Shown here: positions 1 to 10,916 of the stretch, in pieces
Layout of the letters: the number at the start of each line of letters is the position of its first letter
How positions within the stretch are numbered: the stretch's first letter is position 1
Assembly: GCA_033398695.1 (NCBI GenBank)
Contig: CM065819.1
Location: forward strand, 7,241,501-7,305,500
Reading direction: 5' to 3'
DNA: 64,000 nt
Source: Orobanche coerulescens
Lineage: Eukaryota; Streptophyta; Magnoliopsida; Lamiales; Orobanchaceae
Position numbers and translations under genes: made by a program
The notes under the pieces: model-generated
Told to the model about the DNA's origin: nothing
What the model saw: the letters and a program-made list of their open reading frames with translations, nothing else
The model's database searches: none

Positions 1-580
1 TCGTCCCGGTCCTAGGCAAATTGTTTGACTGTTTGTTTCCGGAAAAGACATGTCTGGTTTTGGCTTTTGAAAATGATATTGGTGCATGTACTATGAAATG
101 TGTAAGTGATTGGTTTGCCTTGATTACTTGTACTAGCGTAATTGCTAACCCCTTTGGGGACCCGTTTTGGGGAAATTCTTGTTATGGATTTCAGGTCATA
201 ATTATCCGGACGAGCGAGCACCGGGACAGTACGAGGATGTTGGCCAGGGTCGTTGACATGTGCATTTGGGTCGTCTTATTTCCCTTGTCTAATTCGATAT
301 GGTTGTTTCCTATATTTCTAAACTTATAGATTGTACTCGCGAGTACTTAGACTTTTCCTTTCTGGTTGTGTTTGGATTTCGTTGGAGTTACCATGTTTGT
401 CGGTTGATGTTTATTATGCCGGTTGTACCGGGCGTGTTGTTTTATGTTCTTGTTGTTAATAATTGTCTCCTTGTTAACCGAGACGGTTAGTCGAGAGGTG
501 TTCTCTTGTGTTAGCCTGGTGGATTCCATGTAGGGGTCCACGGCGCTGTAATACACCTCGAATATCTTGGGGGTGTTACA
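1..580 (+). repeat. Element A 5' LTR, 3' part only
   Basis: This stretch matches the 3' end of the right LTR (15955-16504 and 24657-24687) over about 576 bp. I count four differences, all C/T transitions. It ends in GGGGGTGTTACA just before the primer binding site. The upstream LTR portion, including the promoter, is outside the window. Confidence 0.93.
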
Positions 581-584
581 GAAA

Positions 585-600
585 TGGTATCAGAGCTCTA
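585..600 (+). other. Element A primer binding site
   Basis: TGGTATCAGAGC starts five bases after the LTR end. This is the standard plant primer site complementary to the 3' end of initiator Met-tRNA and primes minus-strand DNA synthesis. Confidence 0.9.
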
Positions 601-811
601 GGTTTATGGATACCTAGGCTTGTTGGTCATTGGGTCTAGTCGTATTTTGTTTTGCACATTGTCACGCCGCCGCCGGATCCCAGTACTTCCAGTGCTCGTA
701 AGTTTTCCTATTCGGCTCTTTTGTTTCTTGCATTGTATTTCTACTTCAATCGTAATTGCTTTTCCCCTTACTCATCATCGATATACTTGCTATCTCTCAA
801 CATCGGTATGG

Positions 812-1550
812 ATGCCGAGAAACCGTGGTCGTGGTCGTGGTCGTGGCCGTGGCGCGGCCGAGGACGTGGGGCAGCCGGTGGGGCGGCCACGTCGCATTCT
901 TCGGGAGCCGGCAGTACCGGTGACCATCACAGTCATGCTTCTTCTCAGGAGCGCGCCGATCTTGGTATTGCGGTTGTTATGCAGCAAATGGTTAACCAGA
1001 TGGCGGCTATAGCTCAAGTAGTCCGTAACCCGATCGTGCCCACGCTAATCGGGCGGAGCGGATCGGCCGCCAGGATGTCATCAAGATGCATCCTCCTCAG
1101 TTCTCGGGAGCTTCGGACCCGATCGGCTGGGAAGGGTGGATCAAGGAGATATCCAAAGTCTTCACTGCTACCAATTGTCCCGAGGACCGTAAGGTCCCTA
1201 TTGCTCAATACTTTCTCACGGGAGATGCTACAGATTGGTGGGAGGCCGTTAGTCCCAAAGATCATGTTGCTTCGTGGGCGAGTTTCGAGTTGATGGAAAC
1301 CGAGTATTGTCCGTGGCCGGTCAGACAGGCTCGAGTGCATGCTTTCTTCGATGCTCAACCTCGGGATATTCCCGTATCCCAAGCTATTGCTGATTTCAAC
1401 AAGGAGTTGGGTTATGTGAAGACCCAAGTTGTCGCTGAGAGCGACAAAATTTTCCATTTTTCCAGGAGAATGAAACTGCCCATTCGGGACTATATGTCTG
1501 GACTTGTATGTACTACCCTGAAGGATTATCAGAGTCGAGCTCTTGCCTAC
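812..1550 (+). pseudogene. gag: Element A gag, first part (interrupted by Element B)
   Basis: Gag forms the particle that packages the element RNA. The chosen start (ATG at 812) begins a short run of Arg-Gly repeats (MPRNRGRGRGRG), as in Gag of this group. The reading frame changes near 860 and again between about 1035 and 1086. From 1086 there is a clean Gag core (MHPPQFSGASDP, then DWWEAV, then FFDAQPRDIPVSQ), ending in the conserved ...YQSRALAY segment that is cut by Element B at 1550. The rest of Gag resumes in the same frame at 10450. Element E Gag (61572-60516, minus) is the closest relative in the window. The frame changes make it non-functional as read, although one or both could be consensus errors. 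Confidence 0.85.
1546..1550 (+). other. Target site duplication of Element B, left (CCTAC)
   Basis: CCTAC lies directly before the TGTAATATCC start of Element B and is repeated exactly at 10450-10454 after its end. Five bases is the usual duplication length for gypsy integrases. Confidence 0.95.
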
Positions 1551-2179
1551 TGTAATATCCGCAATTTCGGATTTCCGGTAATTTTCATTTTTCGGCGGAG
1601 GTCCGTTTCGACAACTCGCTTTTCACCGTTTCGTCATTCTGAGAATATTTAATTCTGCACTTCTTGTCATCCGAGTTCGTTTCGGTATCGTTTTGTTGAG
1701 TTCTGTGTTCTTAAACGACTTTTTCGCACTTGAGTTCGATTCTCGCGAATCTCGTCCGAAACTGTTGTTTCGAGTTTCTCGTAAGTTCATTTAATGTTAT
1801 TATTCTTGTTGCAAGCTTTGGTTTGGTGTTTCGATCGCGTATCGTTATTTTCGGACGTTTTGGGCCATTTTCGTAATTTCCCAAAGTTTTGGGTAATTAC
1901 TTCCGTTGTCGGATTCCGAGCCTTCGGGTGGTCGGAATTGTGTGTTCTCTTAGCTCTTAGATTCGTCCTTGCGAGTACGTCGAAACCGTATCATCGATTC
2001 GTATTCAGGTTCGGGTTTCGGGGTCGTTCGGGCCGTCGGAGTTGGCCCCGGCCGACATGGCCGGGCAATCTGGGCCCAGGCCGGTACTGGCCGAGTCACG
2101 ACCGGTAGTGATCGGAAGCTTATGGCCGAGTCACGGCCGGTAGTGATCGGTAGCTTCCGGCCGAGCAGTTGCAGAGTAG

Positions 2180-2345
2180 GCCGCGGCACATCTTTGGCGT
2201 GGCCGCGGCACACTCTGTGGCATTTTTCGGCCAAACCGACTGTACCGGGTGCCGCGGCACACGCCGGCTGAGCCGCGGCACACTGCCGACCACTGGGAGC
2301 CATTTTGGGCCTGTGCCGCGGCACACTCCCGCTGGGCCGCGGCAC
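2180..2345 (+). promoter_or_regulatory. CCGCGG palindrome array in U3 of Element B left LTR
   Basis: About seven copies of a CCGCGGCACA core occur within 165 bp, the best ones matching the perfect palindrome GTGCCGCGGCAC. The array ends about 10 bp before the TATA-like box. Position and symmetry suggest binding sites for a dimeric regulator (inference). The same array is at 8093-8250 in the right LTR and in the LTRs of Element C2. Confidence 0.6.
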
Positions 2346-2356
2346 ACTGTGCAGCC

Positions 2357-2364
2357 TATTTAAG
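2357..2364 (+). promoter_or_regulatory. TATA-like box, Element B left LTR
   Basis: TATTTAAG follows the palindrome array directly and precedes a pyrimidine-rich leader (TTCTTCCACTTCTCTTCC), as expected for an LTR promoter. The matching site in the right LTR is at about 8258-8266. Confidence 0.6.
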
Positions 2365-3339
2365 GCCGAGCAAACGTTTTTCTCGCCATTTTTCTCCTTC
2401 TTCCACTTCTCTTCCGCGGCTGGAGTTGTTCCTATCATGGAGAGATGTTGTTGGTCAACAAATCCATGAAGTTTTGGAGCTCATATCATCAATCATCCAT
2501 CCTATAACATCCCTTGATCGAGCGAATCAGGTCAGATTTTCTAGAAATCTAATTTTGGGGATTTTGGGTATTTTGTTCGATTTCGCTCGTTTAATCCGAT
2601 TTAACTTAAGATTTTGATGGATTGATGATTATTTGGATGTATTTTATCATTTCCCTTGTTAACCCATGGTCGGATCGTATCGATTCTTTATTTTGGTCGA
2701 GTTCTTGACCGACGCCTTGAAGGTGTCCGGTATAATGTCATAGAGGGGTTTTCGGGCGTTCTACGATTATTCTTCCTCGTATGATCGATGATTTATTGAA
2801 TTTATGTTGTTAGGGTCGAATTCTTGTGAAGAACTCGAGTCGGAACCCTTCCGTTCATTGTCTTCTTCGGGGTCCGAGCTTCCCGGTCAAACCGTGTTCT
2901 TTGGAGCGTTTGGTAGCGATTATTAAGGCAAGTATCTTACTATACGACTTGTATCTTGCGAATAGTAATTACGTATGAGATGTATGATGACTTTGCTTGC
3001 CCTCGTAAATATGTTCCGTTTGAGTTGGTTGTGTTTTCCGCAATTTGAAGGCTTTGTGATAATAGTGTTATATTAGTATACGTGTTAGGCGTTGTGCCAT
3101 TTGTGCAGGAATGCGACGTACATATGGGATGGTTGTACACTTGGTTGTACAATGTATTATGTACCGAATGTATGTTATGTTGGTTAAATGTCGTTGATTG
3201 ATGATAGTTGTTGCGAGTGTCGAGGTTGTGTTATGTGCGTGCAATGTACGATTTTGTGGTGATCAAGGTGATTGATTAATTGTGCTCATTGTTGTATGTA
3301 ATGTGAATGTGAATATGTGTGTGACCGCTAAGTTCACTC

Positions 3340-3801
3340 GTGTTGGTTCGACGGGACCTACGAGGATTCGTGGCAGTGGACTACGGGATCAGAACTTAGT
3401 GAGGTACTGAGGTCCAATCGTCTTTGATCCGACGAGGGCTACGATAACGCATGGCAGTGGACCATGAGTTTCGGACACTGTGCGTCCAACCGGGTGAGCT
3501 CGACGGGGCTGACGGTGACACGTGTCAGTGGACTACGGTGTCAGGACTGTGTGTGTGATTGTTGTGATTGATATAGTCCGTGCGGGTTGTTATGCCTACG
3601 GAGACACGTGATGATGGATCACGGTGTCGGAATTGGTTATGTTTGGTTAATAGTCCGTGTGGGTTGTTGAACCTACGAAGACACGTGACAGTGGATCACG
3701 GTGTCGGAATTGATTCTGTTCGTTTAATTGTGCGTGATGTAGTCCGTGCGGGTTGTTGAACCTACGGAGACACGTGACAGTGGATCACGGTGTCATGAGC
3801 A
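3340..3801 (+). repeat. Degenerate tandem module in Element B left LTR
   Basis: About six units spaced 60-90 bp apart share a frame like GTCCG-x-CGGG ... CCTACGGAGACACGTG ... GTGGATCACGGTGTCGG. The same module is at 9239-9681 in the right LTR. Related modules occupy the same relative place in the other LTR families of this window. Confidence 0.75.
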
Positions 3802-4571
3802 TGATACTTTTCAAATCAAAGTTTTTAAAGGAAAAGTTTTAAGAAAGAATGTTGGGCCGAGCCCCACGAGATTTATGGAAATGTTCCGGTATTGTAAACT
3901 GTTGAATTATGAAACAAGTTTTGGGTTAAGGCCCTTAATCTTTTCGAAAGGTTTTGTGAATCAGGGCTTGAGGTCTTAAGGTTTTGAAATTCTAAAAATT
4001 CCCGAGATAATAATCTTATTTTCGAATGCTTCATAGCTTATCTTCTCTTGTGAAAACCTCCCGGGAACATTTGATACTTGATTATTATATTTGATCACGA
4101 TTATTAATTGCTTGTTACATTTCGTATGATTTGATACTTGCACTAGTAAAACAGTGGAGTTTTACTAACCCCCGAGTAATCGGGGGGTGGATGTCTGCTT
4201 GCGTCCGTGTACATGCAGTTCGGGAGCAACACAGGATTGGCACAAGAGGATGACGAGCTGCGATACTAATCATGAGTCGAGAGTTATTTTGGTTTTTGTT
4301 GTGTTGTCAGAGTTGATTTCAGTCTTCCGCTGTATTGTATTTCGACCCCTGTGTGGGTAATGTTATTTAAGTCATTTTTATCGATTGGGTTGTGTGACCT
4401 CATCGGTATGTGTAATCACGTGTAAGTGACCATATCGGTCTGTATCATTTTATTGTTTGACCCTGGTCGGGCAAGCATTTGGTTGTTTATGGATGTTTAG
4501 CTTGGTAGATCCTTGTGGAAAGGGTCTACGGCGTGTAATATTCCCATACGGTTTTGGGGATGTTACAATTA

Positions 4572-4588
4572 TGGTATCGGAGCTTAGG
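4572..4588 (+). other. Element B primer binding site
   Basis: TGGTATCGGAGCTTAGG follows the left LTR after four bases. It resembles the initiator Met-tRNA site with one change (CGG for CAG); C1 and E have the same change. Confidence 0.85.
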
Positions 4589-5877
4589 TTTGCGGAAACC
4601 TAGGCTGTCGGGTCATTTCAAGTCGTGTTTTGTCGAGTAATGTGTTGTCTTGTCGTTCGAGTCGTCAGGTGACAAGTTGAGTTGTGCGTGGTCACAACGT
4701 GTCGGTTATGTTGTCGGACGAGATTAGTATTGTGGGCGACTGTCACCTCCGTGCGACCTGTGGATGTAAGTCTCCTCCTTTATGCGTAGTACCTGTGTAT
4801 CTCGATTTTATCTTAGTGAGATAATTGCGGTGTATAATTTTATTTACACAGTATTGTGTAATATAGTTGTGTTTCATACTTGTGGCACATAGTATGTATA
4901 TAGAACTGGGCACGTTATTATTTTATCTTTGAACCACCGGGTGGGGTGGTATGTTGTGAAGGTTGTAAACCTCGATGGGTTTCGAAAAGGTACCAACGGT
5001 AGAGTTTGTGAGAAACTCCGATGAATGATTTTGCTGTGTGTTTAAACTTGATACCACGAGATGCATTTGATTGAATTGGCGACCCTGGTTGCCATTTGAG
5101 TATGTGGTTTTAAATTCGACTGTTTTTGGAATGTTGTAATTTTTGTCCGCTATGGGTAAGTTTGTGAATGTTTCCTGAAGGACTTTACAGTTTGAGAATT
5201 TTGTAGAAATCGATTTTTGGAAAATATTTTGGTGGTGCGGTCAAACCATGGTTTATATGGATTTTTAAAATTTGTTAAATTTTGACAAATGGGCCGTGTA
5301 TTTTCAAATGACACAATCAGACGGTATTTGAAAAATGTGTTTTAAAATACTTCGGACATTGTAAAATATTACCTTCGTTTTGGTTATGAACTAAAGGATT
5401 TTGGAAAATTTCTGTTTTGCAAAACAACTTTGGCTTCCGTGAATTAGAATGTTATGTGTTTATGTGTTGAGGTTAAGTCGTGCAGTGAGTTGCTATATTG
5501 TTATTCTCGTCAGAAAATCTGGGTTGTATGCCCAAGTGGCGGGATACGTTGTTAGGTATCGTTCCCCACTTCAATGATCGAAGTATTAAACAAAGTGCTT
5601 TCAAAATTTCACCCCAGCAAAATCTTTCGAACTCGCGAATTCTTTTTTTTATATATATTATCATTCGAACAAATACCTCGATAAACTTGTTTTTTTTTAT
5701 TACCGATGTTGGACCACAATGGTATGCTTAATGTTTTAACCGTGTATGCTGAGGTATAGGTCGTTCATCTTTGTCAATGTGAACGTGTGAATATTGCATT
5801 GTGCTGTTGATTGTGGGCTTATGTCGATTATGTGAGGTTTGTTTTATCTTGTTATTCTGATTGGATGTCCGTTCAGT
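4589..5877 (+). other. Element B untranslated leader
   Basis: About 1.3 kb lies between the primer site and gag. It has no long open frame and no recognisable domain; the short frames in it look random. It probably contains packaging signals by position, but none can be pointed to in the sequence. Confidence 0.5.
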
Positions 5878-6900
5878 ATGCTAAGGGGTCGAGGTCGAGG
5901 CCGTGGTCGTGGTCGTGGTCGTGGTCGTAATCGGGAGCAGGAGAGGGCGACTCCCTCCTTGCCGAGTACCAATCACCAAGATGCATCGTGACATTCGACT
6001 AGCGTTAATGTTGACGTTGGCGCCGCCACCATCCTTCGTCAGTGGTTGATCGCTTAGTGCAGATGAATCAGTCGACGTCGGGATGAGAACCCAAATAGGG
6101 ATAATGGAACTAGTAAGTGGTTACGAGATGTGATGAAGATGCACTCGCCTGCTTTGTGGGTTCGTCGACTTGTTAGGTTGGGAAAACCGGCTCTTCCACT
6201 GGGACAATATTTGATGCCGTAGCTTGTCCGATGATAGGAGGGTACCCATTGCTCAAGACCTACTCGACAAAGAAGTCGCAGATCGGTGGCACGCCGTAGT
6301 GCTCGCAGATCGTACACCTACATGGGCCGAGTTTAAGACCGCCCGGAGGCGAGTATTGCCTGCCTGCTCGTGAACGCAGATCGTTGAATTTTTCTCGCTA
6401 CGCCCAGATGTGTCAATATCTCAGCGATAGTCGATTATAATCGGCATTGGCTTATGTTCGTGATCAAGTGAGAAGTGAAGCGGACAAGGTCCGATACTTC
6501 AATATGCGCATGAAACCCCATATCCGTAAGAGTATGGCTCCGCTCATGTGTACCACCCTCAAGGAATATCAGACCGAGCTTTAGCCATTGAGATGGCCGT
6601 TTCGTGACGGAACTGCCCAGAGAGTAAGAGACATAAGACCTCGAGAAATTTTTCAAGAGGCCGAGGAGTGAGATCCGTGAGCCCGTTGCTTCAGCTTCCT
6701 TCCGGGAGCACTCCTCGTTCGGTTGACTACCTAAGAACCTTACCCTGCAGGCGAGTAAGACGATCGGTGTGAAGACTCGCTTTAATCGCAACGTGTAGGC
6801 CATGCGAGACAAAATTGTCGTCGCCACCGTTAATTGTTTTAAGTGCGGCTAATCGGGCACCAAGCGGTGCATTGTGAGACCGTTGCCGGGATGTTCGGGA
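5878..6900 (+). pseudogene. gag: Element B gag remnant
   Basis: The start at 5878 encodes an Arg-Gly run (MLRGRGRGRG) and stops after 37 codons at 5989. Downstream, pieces of the Gag core are recognisable in shifting frames: a degraded equivalent of the DWWEAV region near 6270-6300, and a CCHC knuckle at 6835-6870. The knuckle reads CFKCG, then a stop, then SGT where the family has a His. It therefore cannot make Gag. This is the only protein-coding relic in the element. Confidence 0.75.
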
Positions 6901-7498
6901 ATCGGGTTTTCGTTCCTACTCGGGAGGGCCCGGTGGTGTCCAAAGTGATGTAGTTGTGTATCGTACTTTGTCGTAATTCGTGTAGAGATTGATATTTGTT
7001 GCGTGAACTTTTTGGTTTTGTTTCTATTCTATCATGATGTTTTATTTTAAGTTTCGGGATGAAACTTAATTTTAATAGGATAGAATGTAATATCCGGTAT
7101 TCTCGTTTTCCATTATCTTGAATTGTTTGTGTTTTGACGTCAGACATTTTCTTGTTGATGAGAATCGGAATGATTTCTATCGTAATACTCTATTTGTTTC
7201 TGTCGCATAGCCGTTTTAGTCGGGTGCGACTTATTGTCGCGTACGTTTCTTTGATTAAATGTGTGCATATGATGTGGTATGTGATGCGTCGTTATTTGAT
7301 CGTTATTGGTTGAATCATTGCCGGTGGCGTTGTTATGGTCGTCATGGGGCGTGTTTTCACGCTGTATATTCTTTCGCATTGCTTGTAACGTTTCGCCAAT
7401 GGGCGAAAGTTATGCGTTTCTTGTGTATCTCGTTGAGGTTTCCTGTTGGGATATTGCTTCTCCCTACTTATTTTAAGTTTCGGGACGAAACTTCTTTT
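6901..7498 (+). other. Element B 3' untranslated internal region with a relic LTR start
   Basis: No coding signal is visible. The inverted repeat AAGTTTCGGGATGAAACTT at 7049, a purine stretch, and TGTAATATCCGG at 7086 together look like a polypurine tract plus LTR start. The same arrangement recurs at 7475-7512, where the real right LTR begins. The stretch 7250-7500 is similar to the sequence next to the polypurine tract in Elements C1 and C2. Confidence 0.6.
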
Positions 7499-7511
7499 AA
7501 GGAGGGTAGAA
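7499..7511 (+). other. Element B polypurine tract
   Basis: AAGGAGGGTAGAA lies directly before the right LTR start TGTAATATCC and follows the inverted repeat at 7475-7493. It primes plus-strand synthesis in this class of element. Confidence 0.85.
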
Positions 7512-10449
7512 TGTAATATCCGCAATTTCGGATTTCCGGTAATTTTCATTTTCGGCGGAGGTCCGTTTCGACAACTCGCTTTTGACCGTTTCGTCATTCT
7601 GAGAATATTTAATTCTGCACTTCTTGTCATCCGAGTTCGTTTCGGTATCGTTTTGTTGAGTTCTGTGTTCTTAAACGACTTTTTCGCACTTGAGTTCGAT
7701 TCTCGCGAATCTCGTCCGAAACTGTTGTTTCGAGTTTCTCGTAAGTTCATTTAATGTTATTATTTTTGTTGCAAGCTTTGGTTTGGTGTTTCGATCGCGT
7801 ATCGTGATTTTCGGACGTTTTGGGCCATTTTCGTAATTTCCCAAAGTTTTGGGTAATTACTTCCATTGTCGGATTCCGAGCCTTCGGGTGGTCGGAATTG
7901 TGTGTTCTCTTAGCTCTTAGATTCGTCCTTGCGAGTACGTCGAAACCGTATCATCGATTCGTATTCAGGTTCGGGTTTCGGTCGTCGGCCGTCGGAGTTG
8001 GCCGGCCGACATGGCCGGCAATCCGGCCCAGCCAGATCGCCGAGTCACGCCGGTAGTGATCGGCAGCCTTCCGGCCGAGCAGCCGTCAGTAGGGCCGCGG
8101 CACATGCCGGTGGCCGCGGCACACTCAGGCATTTTTCGCCAAACCGATCAGACGGTGCCGCGGCACACGCCGGCCGAGCCGGCACACCGCCGACCACCGG
8201 GAGCCATTTTGGGCTCGTGCCGCGCACACTCCCGCCGGGCCGCGGCACACCGTGCACTTATTTAAGGCCCAGCAGACGTTTTTCTCGCCATTTTTCTCCT
8301 TCTTCCACTTCTCTTCCGCGGCTGGAGTTGTTCCTATCATGGAGAGATGTTGTTGGTCAACAAATCCATGAAGTTTTGGAGCTAATATCATCAATCATCC
8401 ATCCTATAACATCCCTTGATCGAGCGAATCAGGTCAGATTTTCTAGAAATCTAATTTTGGGGATTTTGGGTATTTTGTTCGATTTCGCTCGTTTAATCCG
8501 ATTTAACTTAAGATTTTGATGGATTGATGATTATTTAGATGTATTGTATCATTTCCCTTGTTAACCCATGGTCGGATCGTATCGATTCGTTATTTTGGTC
8601 GAGTTCTTGACCGACGCCTTGAAGGTGTACGGTATAATGTCATAGAGGGGTTTTCGGGCGTTCTACGATTATTCTTCCTCGTATGATCGATGATTTATTG
8701 AATTTATGTTGTTAGGGTCGAATTCTTGTGAAGAACTCGAGTCGGAACCCTTCCGTTCATTGTCTTCTTTGGGGTCCGAGCTTCCCGGTCAAACCGTGTT
8801 CTTCGGAGCGTTTGGTAGTGGTTATTAAGGCAAGTATCTTACTATACGACTTGTATCTTGCGACTAGTAATTACGTATGAGATGTATGATGACTTTGCTT
8901 GCCCTCGTAAATATGTTCCGTTTGAGTTGGTTGTGTTTTCCGCAATTTGAAGGCTTTGTGATAATAGTGTTATATCAGTATACGTGTTAGGCGTTGTGCC
9001 ATTTGTGCAGGAATGCGACGTACATATGGGATGGTTGTACACTTGGTTGTACAATGTATTGTGTACCGAATGTATGTTATGTTGGTTAAATGTCGTTGAT
9101 TGATGATAGTTGTTGCGAGTGTCGAGGTTGTGTTATGTGCGTGCAATGTACGATTTTGTGGTGATCAAGGTGATTGATTAATTGTGCTCATTGTTGTATG
9201 TAATGTGAATGTGAATATGTGTGTGACCGCTAAGTTCACTCGTGTTGGTTCGACGACCTACGAGGATTCGTGGCAGTGGACTACGGGATCGTAACTTAGT
9301 GAGGTACGAGGTCCAATCGTCTTTGGTCCGACGAGGCCTACGATAACGCATGGCAGTGGACCATGAGTTTCGGACACGGTGCGTCAACCGGGTGAGCTCG
9401 ACGGGGCTTACGGTGACACGTGGCGGTGGACTACGGTGTCGGACTGTGTGTGATTGTTGTGATTGATATAGTCCGCGGGTTGTTATGCCTACGGAGACAC
9501 GTGATGGATCACGGTGTCGGAATTGGTTATGTTTGGTTAATAGTCCGTGTGGGTTGTTGAACCTACGAAGACACGTGATGGATCACGGTGTCGGAATTGA
9601 TTCTCGCTCGCTTAATTGTGCGTGATGTAGTCCGTATGGTTGTTGAACCTACGGAGACACGTGATGGTGGATCACGGTGTCATGAGCATGATACTTTTCA
9701 AATCAAAGTTTTTAAAGGAAAAGTTTTAAGAAAGAATGTTGGGCCGAGCCCCACGAGATTTATGGAAATGTTCCGTATTGTAAATCGTTGAATTATGAAA
9801 CAAGTTTTGGGTTAAGGCCCTTAATCTTTTCGAAAGGTTTTGTGAATCGTGGCTTGAGGTCTTAAGGTTTTGAAATTCTAAAATTCCCGAGATAATAATC
9901 TTATTTTCGAATGCTTCATAGCTTATCTTCTCTTGTGAAAACCTCCCGAACATTTGATACTTGATTATTATATTTGATCGCGATTATTAATTGCTTGTTA
10001 CATTTCGTATGATTTGATACTTGCACTAGTAAAACAAAGGAGTTTACTAACCCCGAGTAATCGGGGTGGATGTCTGCTTTGCGTCCGTGTACATGCGTAT
10101 TCGGGGAGCAACACAGGATTGGCACAAGAGGATGACGAGCTGCGATACTAATCATGAGTCGAGAGTTATTTTGGTTTTTGTTGTGTTGTCAGAGTTGATT
10201 TCAGTCTTCCGCTGTATTGTATTTCGACCCCTGTGTGGGTAATGTTATTTAAGTCATTTTTATCGATTGGGTTGTGTGACCTCATCGGTCTGTGTAATCA
10301 CGTGTAAGTGACCATATCGGTCTGTATCATTTTATTGTTTGACCCTGGTCGGGCAAGCATTTGGTTGTTTATGGATGTTTAGCCTGGTAGATCCTTGTGG
10401 AAAGGGTCTACGGCGTGTAATATTCCCATACGGTTTTGGGGATGTTACA
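7512..10449 (+). repeat. Element B right LTR
   Basis: 2938 bp, the same layout as the left LTR. It is about 80 bp shorter because of many 1-5 bp differences, concentrated in the GC-rich array (7980-8260) and the tandem module (9239-9681). Long stretches between these are identical to the left copy. Confidence 0.95.
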
Positions 10450-10454
10450 CCTAC
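10450..10454 (+). other. Target site duplication of Element B, right (CCTAC)
   Basis: Exact copy of 1546-1550, directly after the GATGTTACA end of Element B. Confidence 0.95.
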
Positions 10455-10916
10455 GACATGTCGGTGACAGCCAGTGCGGCGGTTCGGGAGAGTAAGAAGC
10501 AGAAATCCGCCGGAAATTTTTCGGGTCACAGAGGTGGAGGCCAGCAGAAGTCTCAGTCTGTGAATATTCCTGGAGGTAATTCGGCTCGTTTCTCTGGGGG
10601 CTATCGGGGTACCGCCGGTGCCTCCGTTCGGGATGCCAAATGCTTTAACTGCGGCGAGCCGCCATCGGAACCGGAGTGTCCTCGTCCGCCTCTATCTTGT
10701 CACACTTGTGGTCACGGGCCACAAGGCCTTCTTTGTGAGCGGGTAAGAAAGCTTCCTGGTGCTCGGGCTTATTTTCCAAAGACCTTTGGAGCCAAGTGTG
10801 AATCGTGGTTCTTTTGTTCGCCGCCACCTCCGAGTGCCGGCCGAGGTAGGGGTCGGGTCAGCCCGCTAGAGGAGGAGTTTCCAATGTCGGCTCGCCACCT
10901 CGTATCTACGAGATGA
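10450..10916 (+). pseudogene. gag: Element A gag, second part (nucleocapsid)
   Basis: The first five bases repeat the CCTAC target site, after which the Gag frame from 1550 continues (DMSVTASAAVRESKKQK). A basic Gly/Ser-rich stretch is followed by zinc-knuckle remnants near 10640-10740: CFNCGEPPSEPEC, lacking the His, and CHTCGHGPQGLLC. These correspond to the RNA-binding CCHC knuckles of Gag. The missing residues and a following stop at 10914 suggest decay or consensus errors. Confidence 0.82.

Larger units (their letters stand above)
1551..4567 (+). repeat. Element B left LTR
   Basis: It runs from TGTAATATCCGC to GGGGATGTTACA, 3017 bp. In order it holds a U3 start, a GC-rich array of CCGCGG palindromes (about 2180-2345), a TATA-like box (2357), a splice-donor-like CAGGTCAG (2528), AAGGCAAGTA (2927), a tandem module of about six units (3340-3801), a C/G hairpin (4161-4190) and the conserved LTR end. 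The right LTR matches it closely except for many short indels. Confidence 0.95.
1551..10449 (+). mobile_element. Element B: gag-only non-autonomous LTR retrotransposon nested in Element A gag
   Basis: The element is bounded by the CCTAC duplications. It has two LTRs of about 3 kb (1551-4567 and 7512-10449), a Met-tRNA type primer site and a polypurine tract. The internal part is only 2.9 kb and contains a decayed gag (5878-6900) with no recognisable protease, RT, RNase H or integrase. It most likely used the proteins of a relative such as A or E (inference). Insertion plus duplication adds 8904 bp, a multiple of three, so the gag frame of Element A is the same on both sides. Confidence 0.95.

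Noticed and set aside
620..1012. A 130-codon plus-strand frame containing an Arg-Gly run, taken as a separate gene
   Set aside because: Only the Arg-Gly part is Gag-like. The rest is LTR-adjacent leader or a shifted frame of gag.
8011..8519. Open frames of up to 196 codons over the CCGCGG array and leader (also 1950-2438)
   Set aside because: They lie in GC-rich LTR sequence on both strands, are not conserved between the two LTRs, and match no protein.
10395..10449. The start of the 173-codon frame at 10395 as a real Gag start
   Set aside because: This part is the end of the Element B LTR; the real Gag sequence begins at 10450 after the target duplication.
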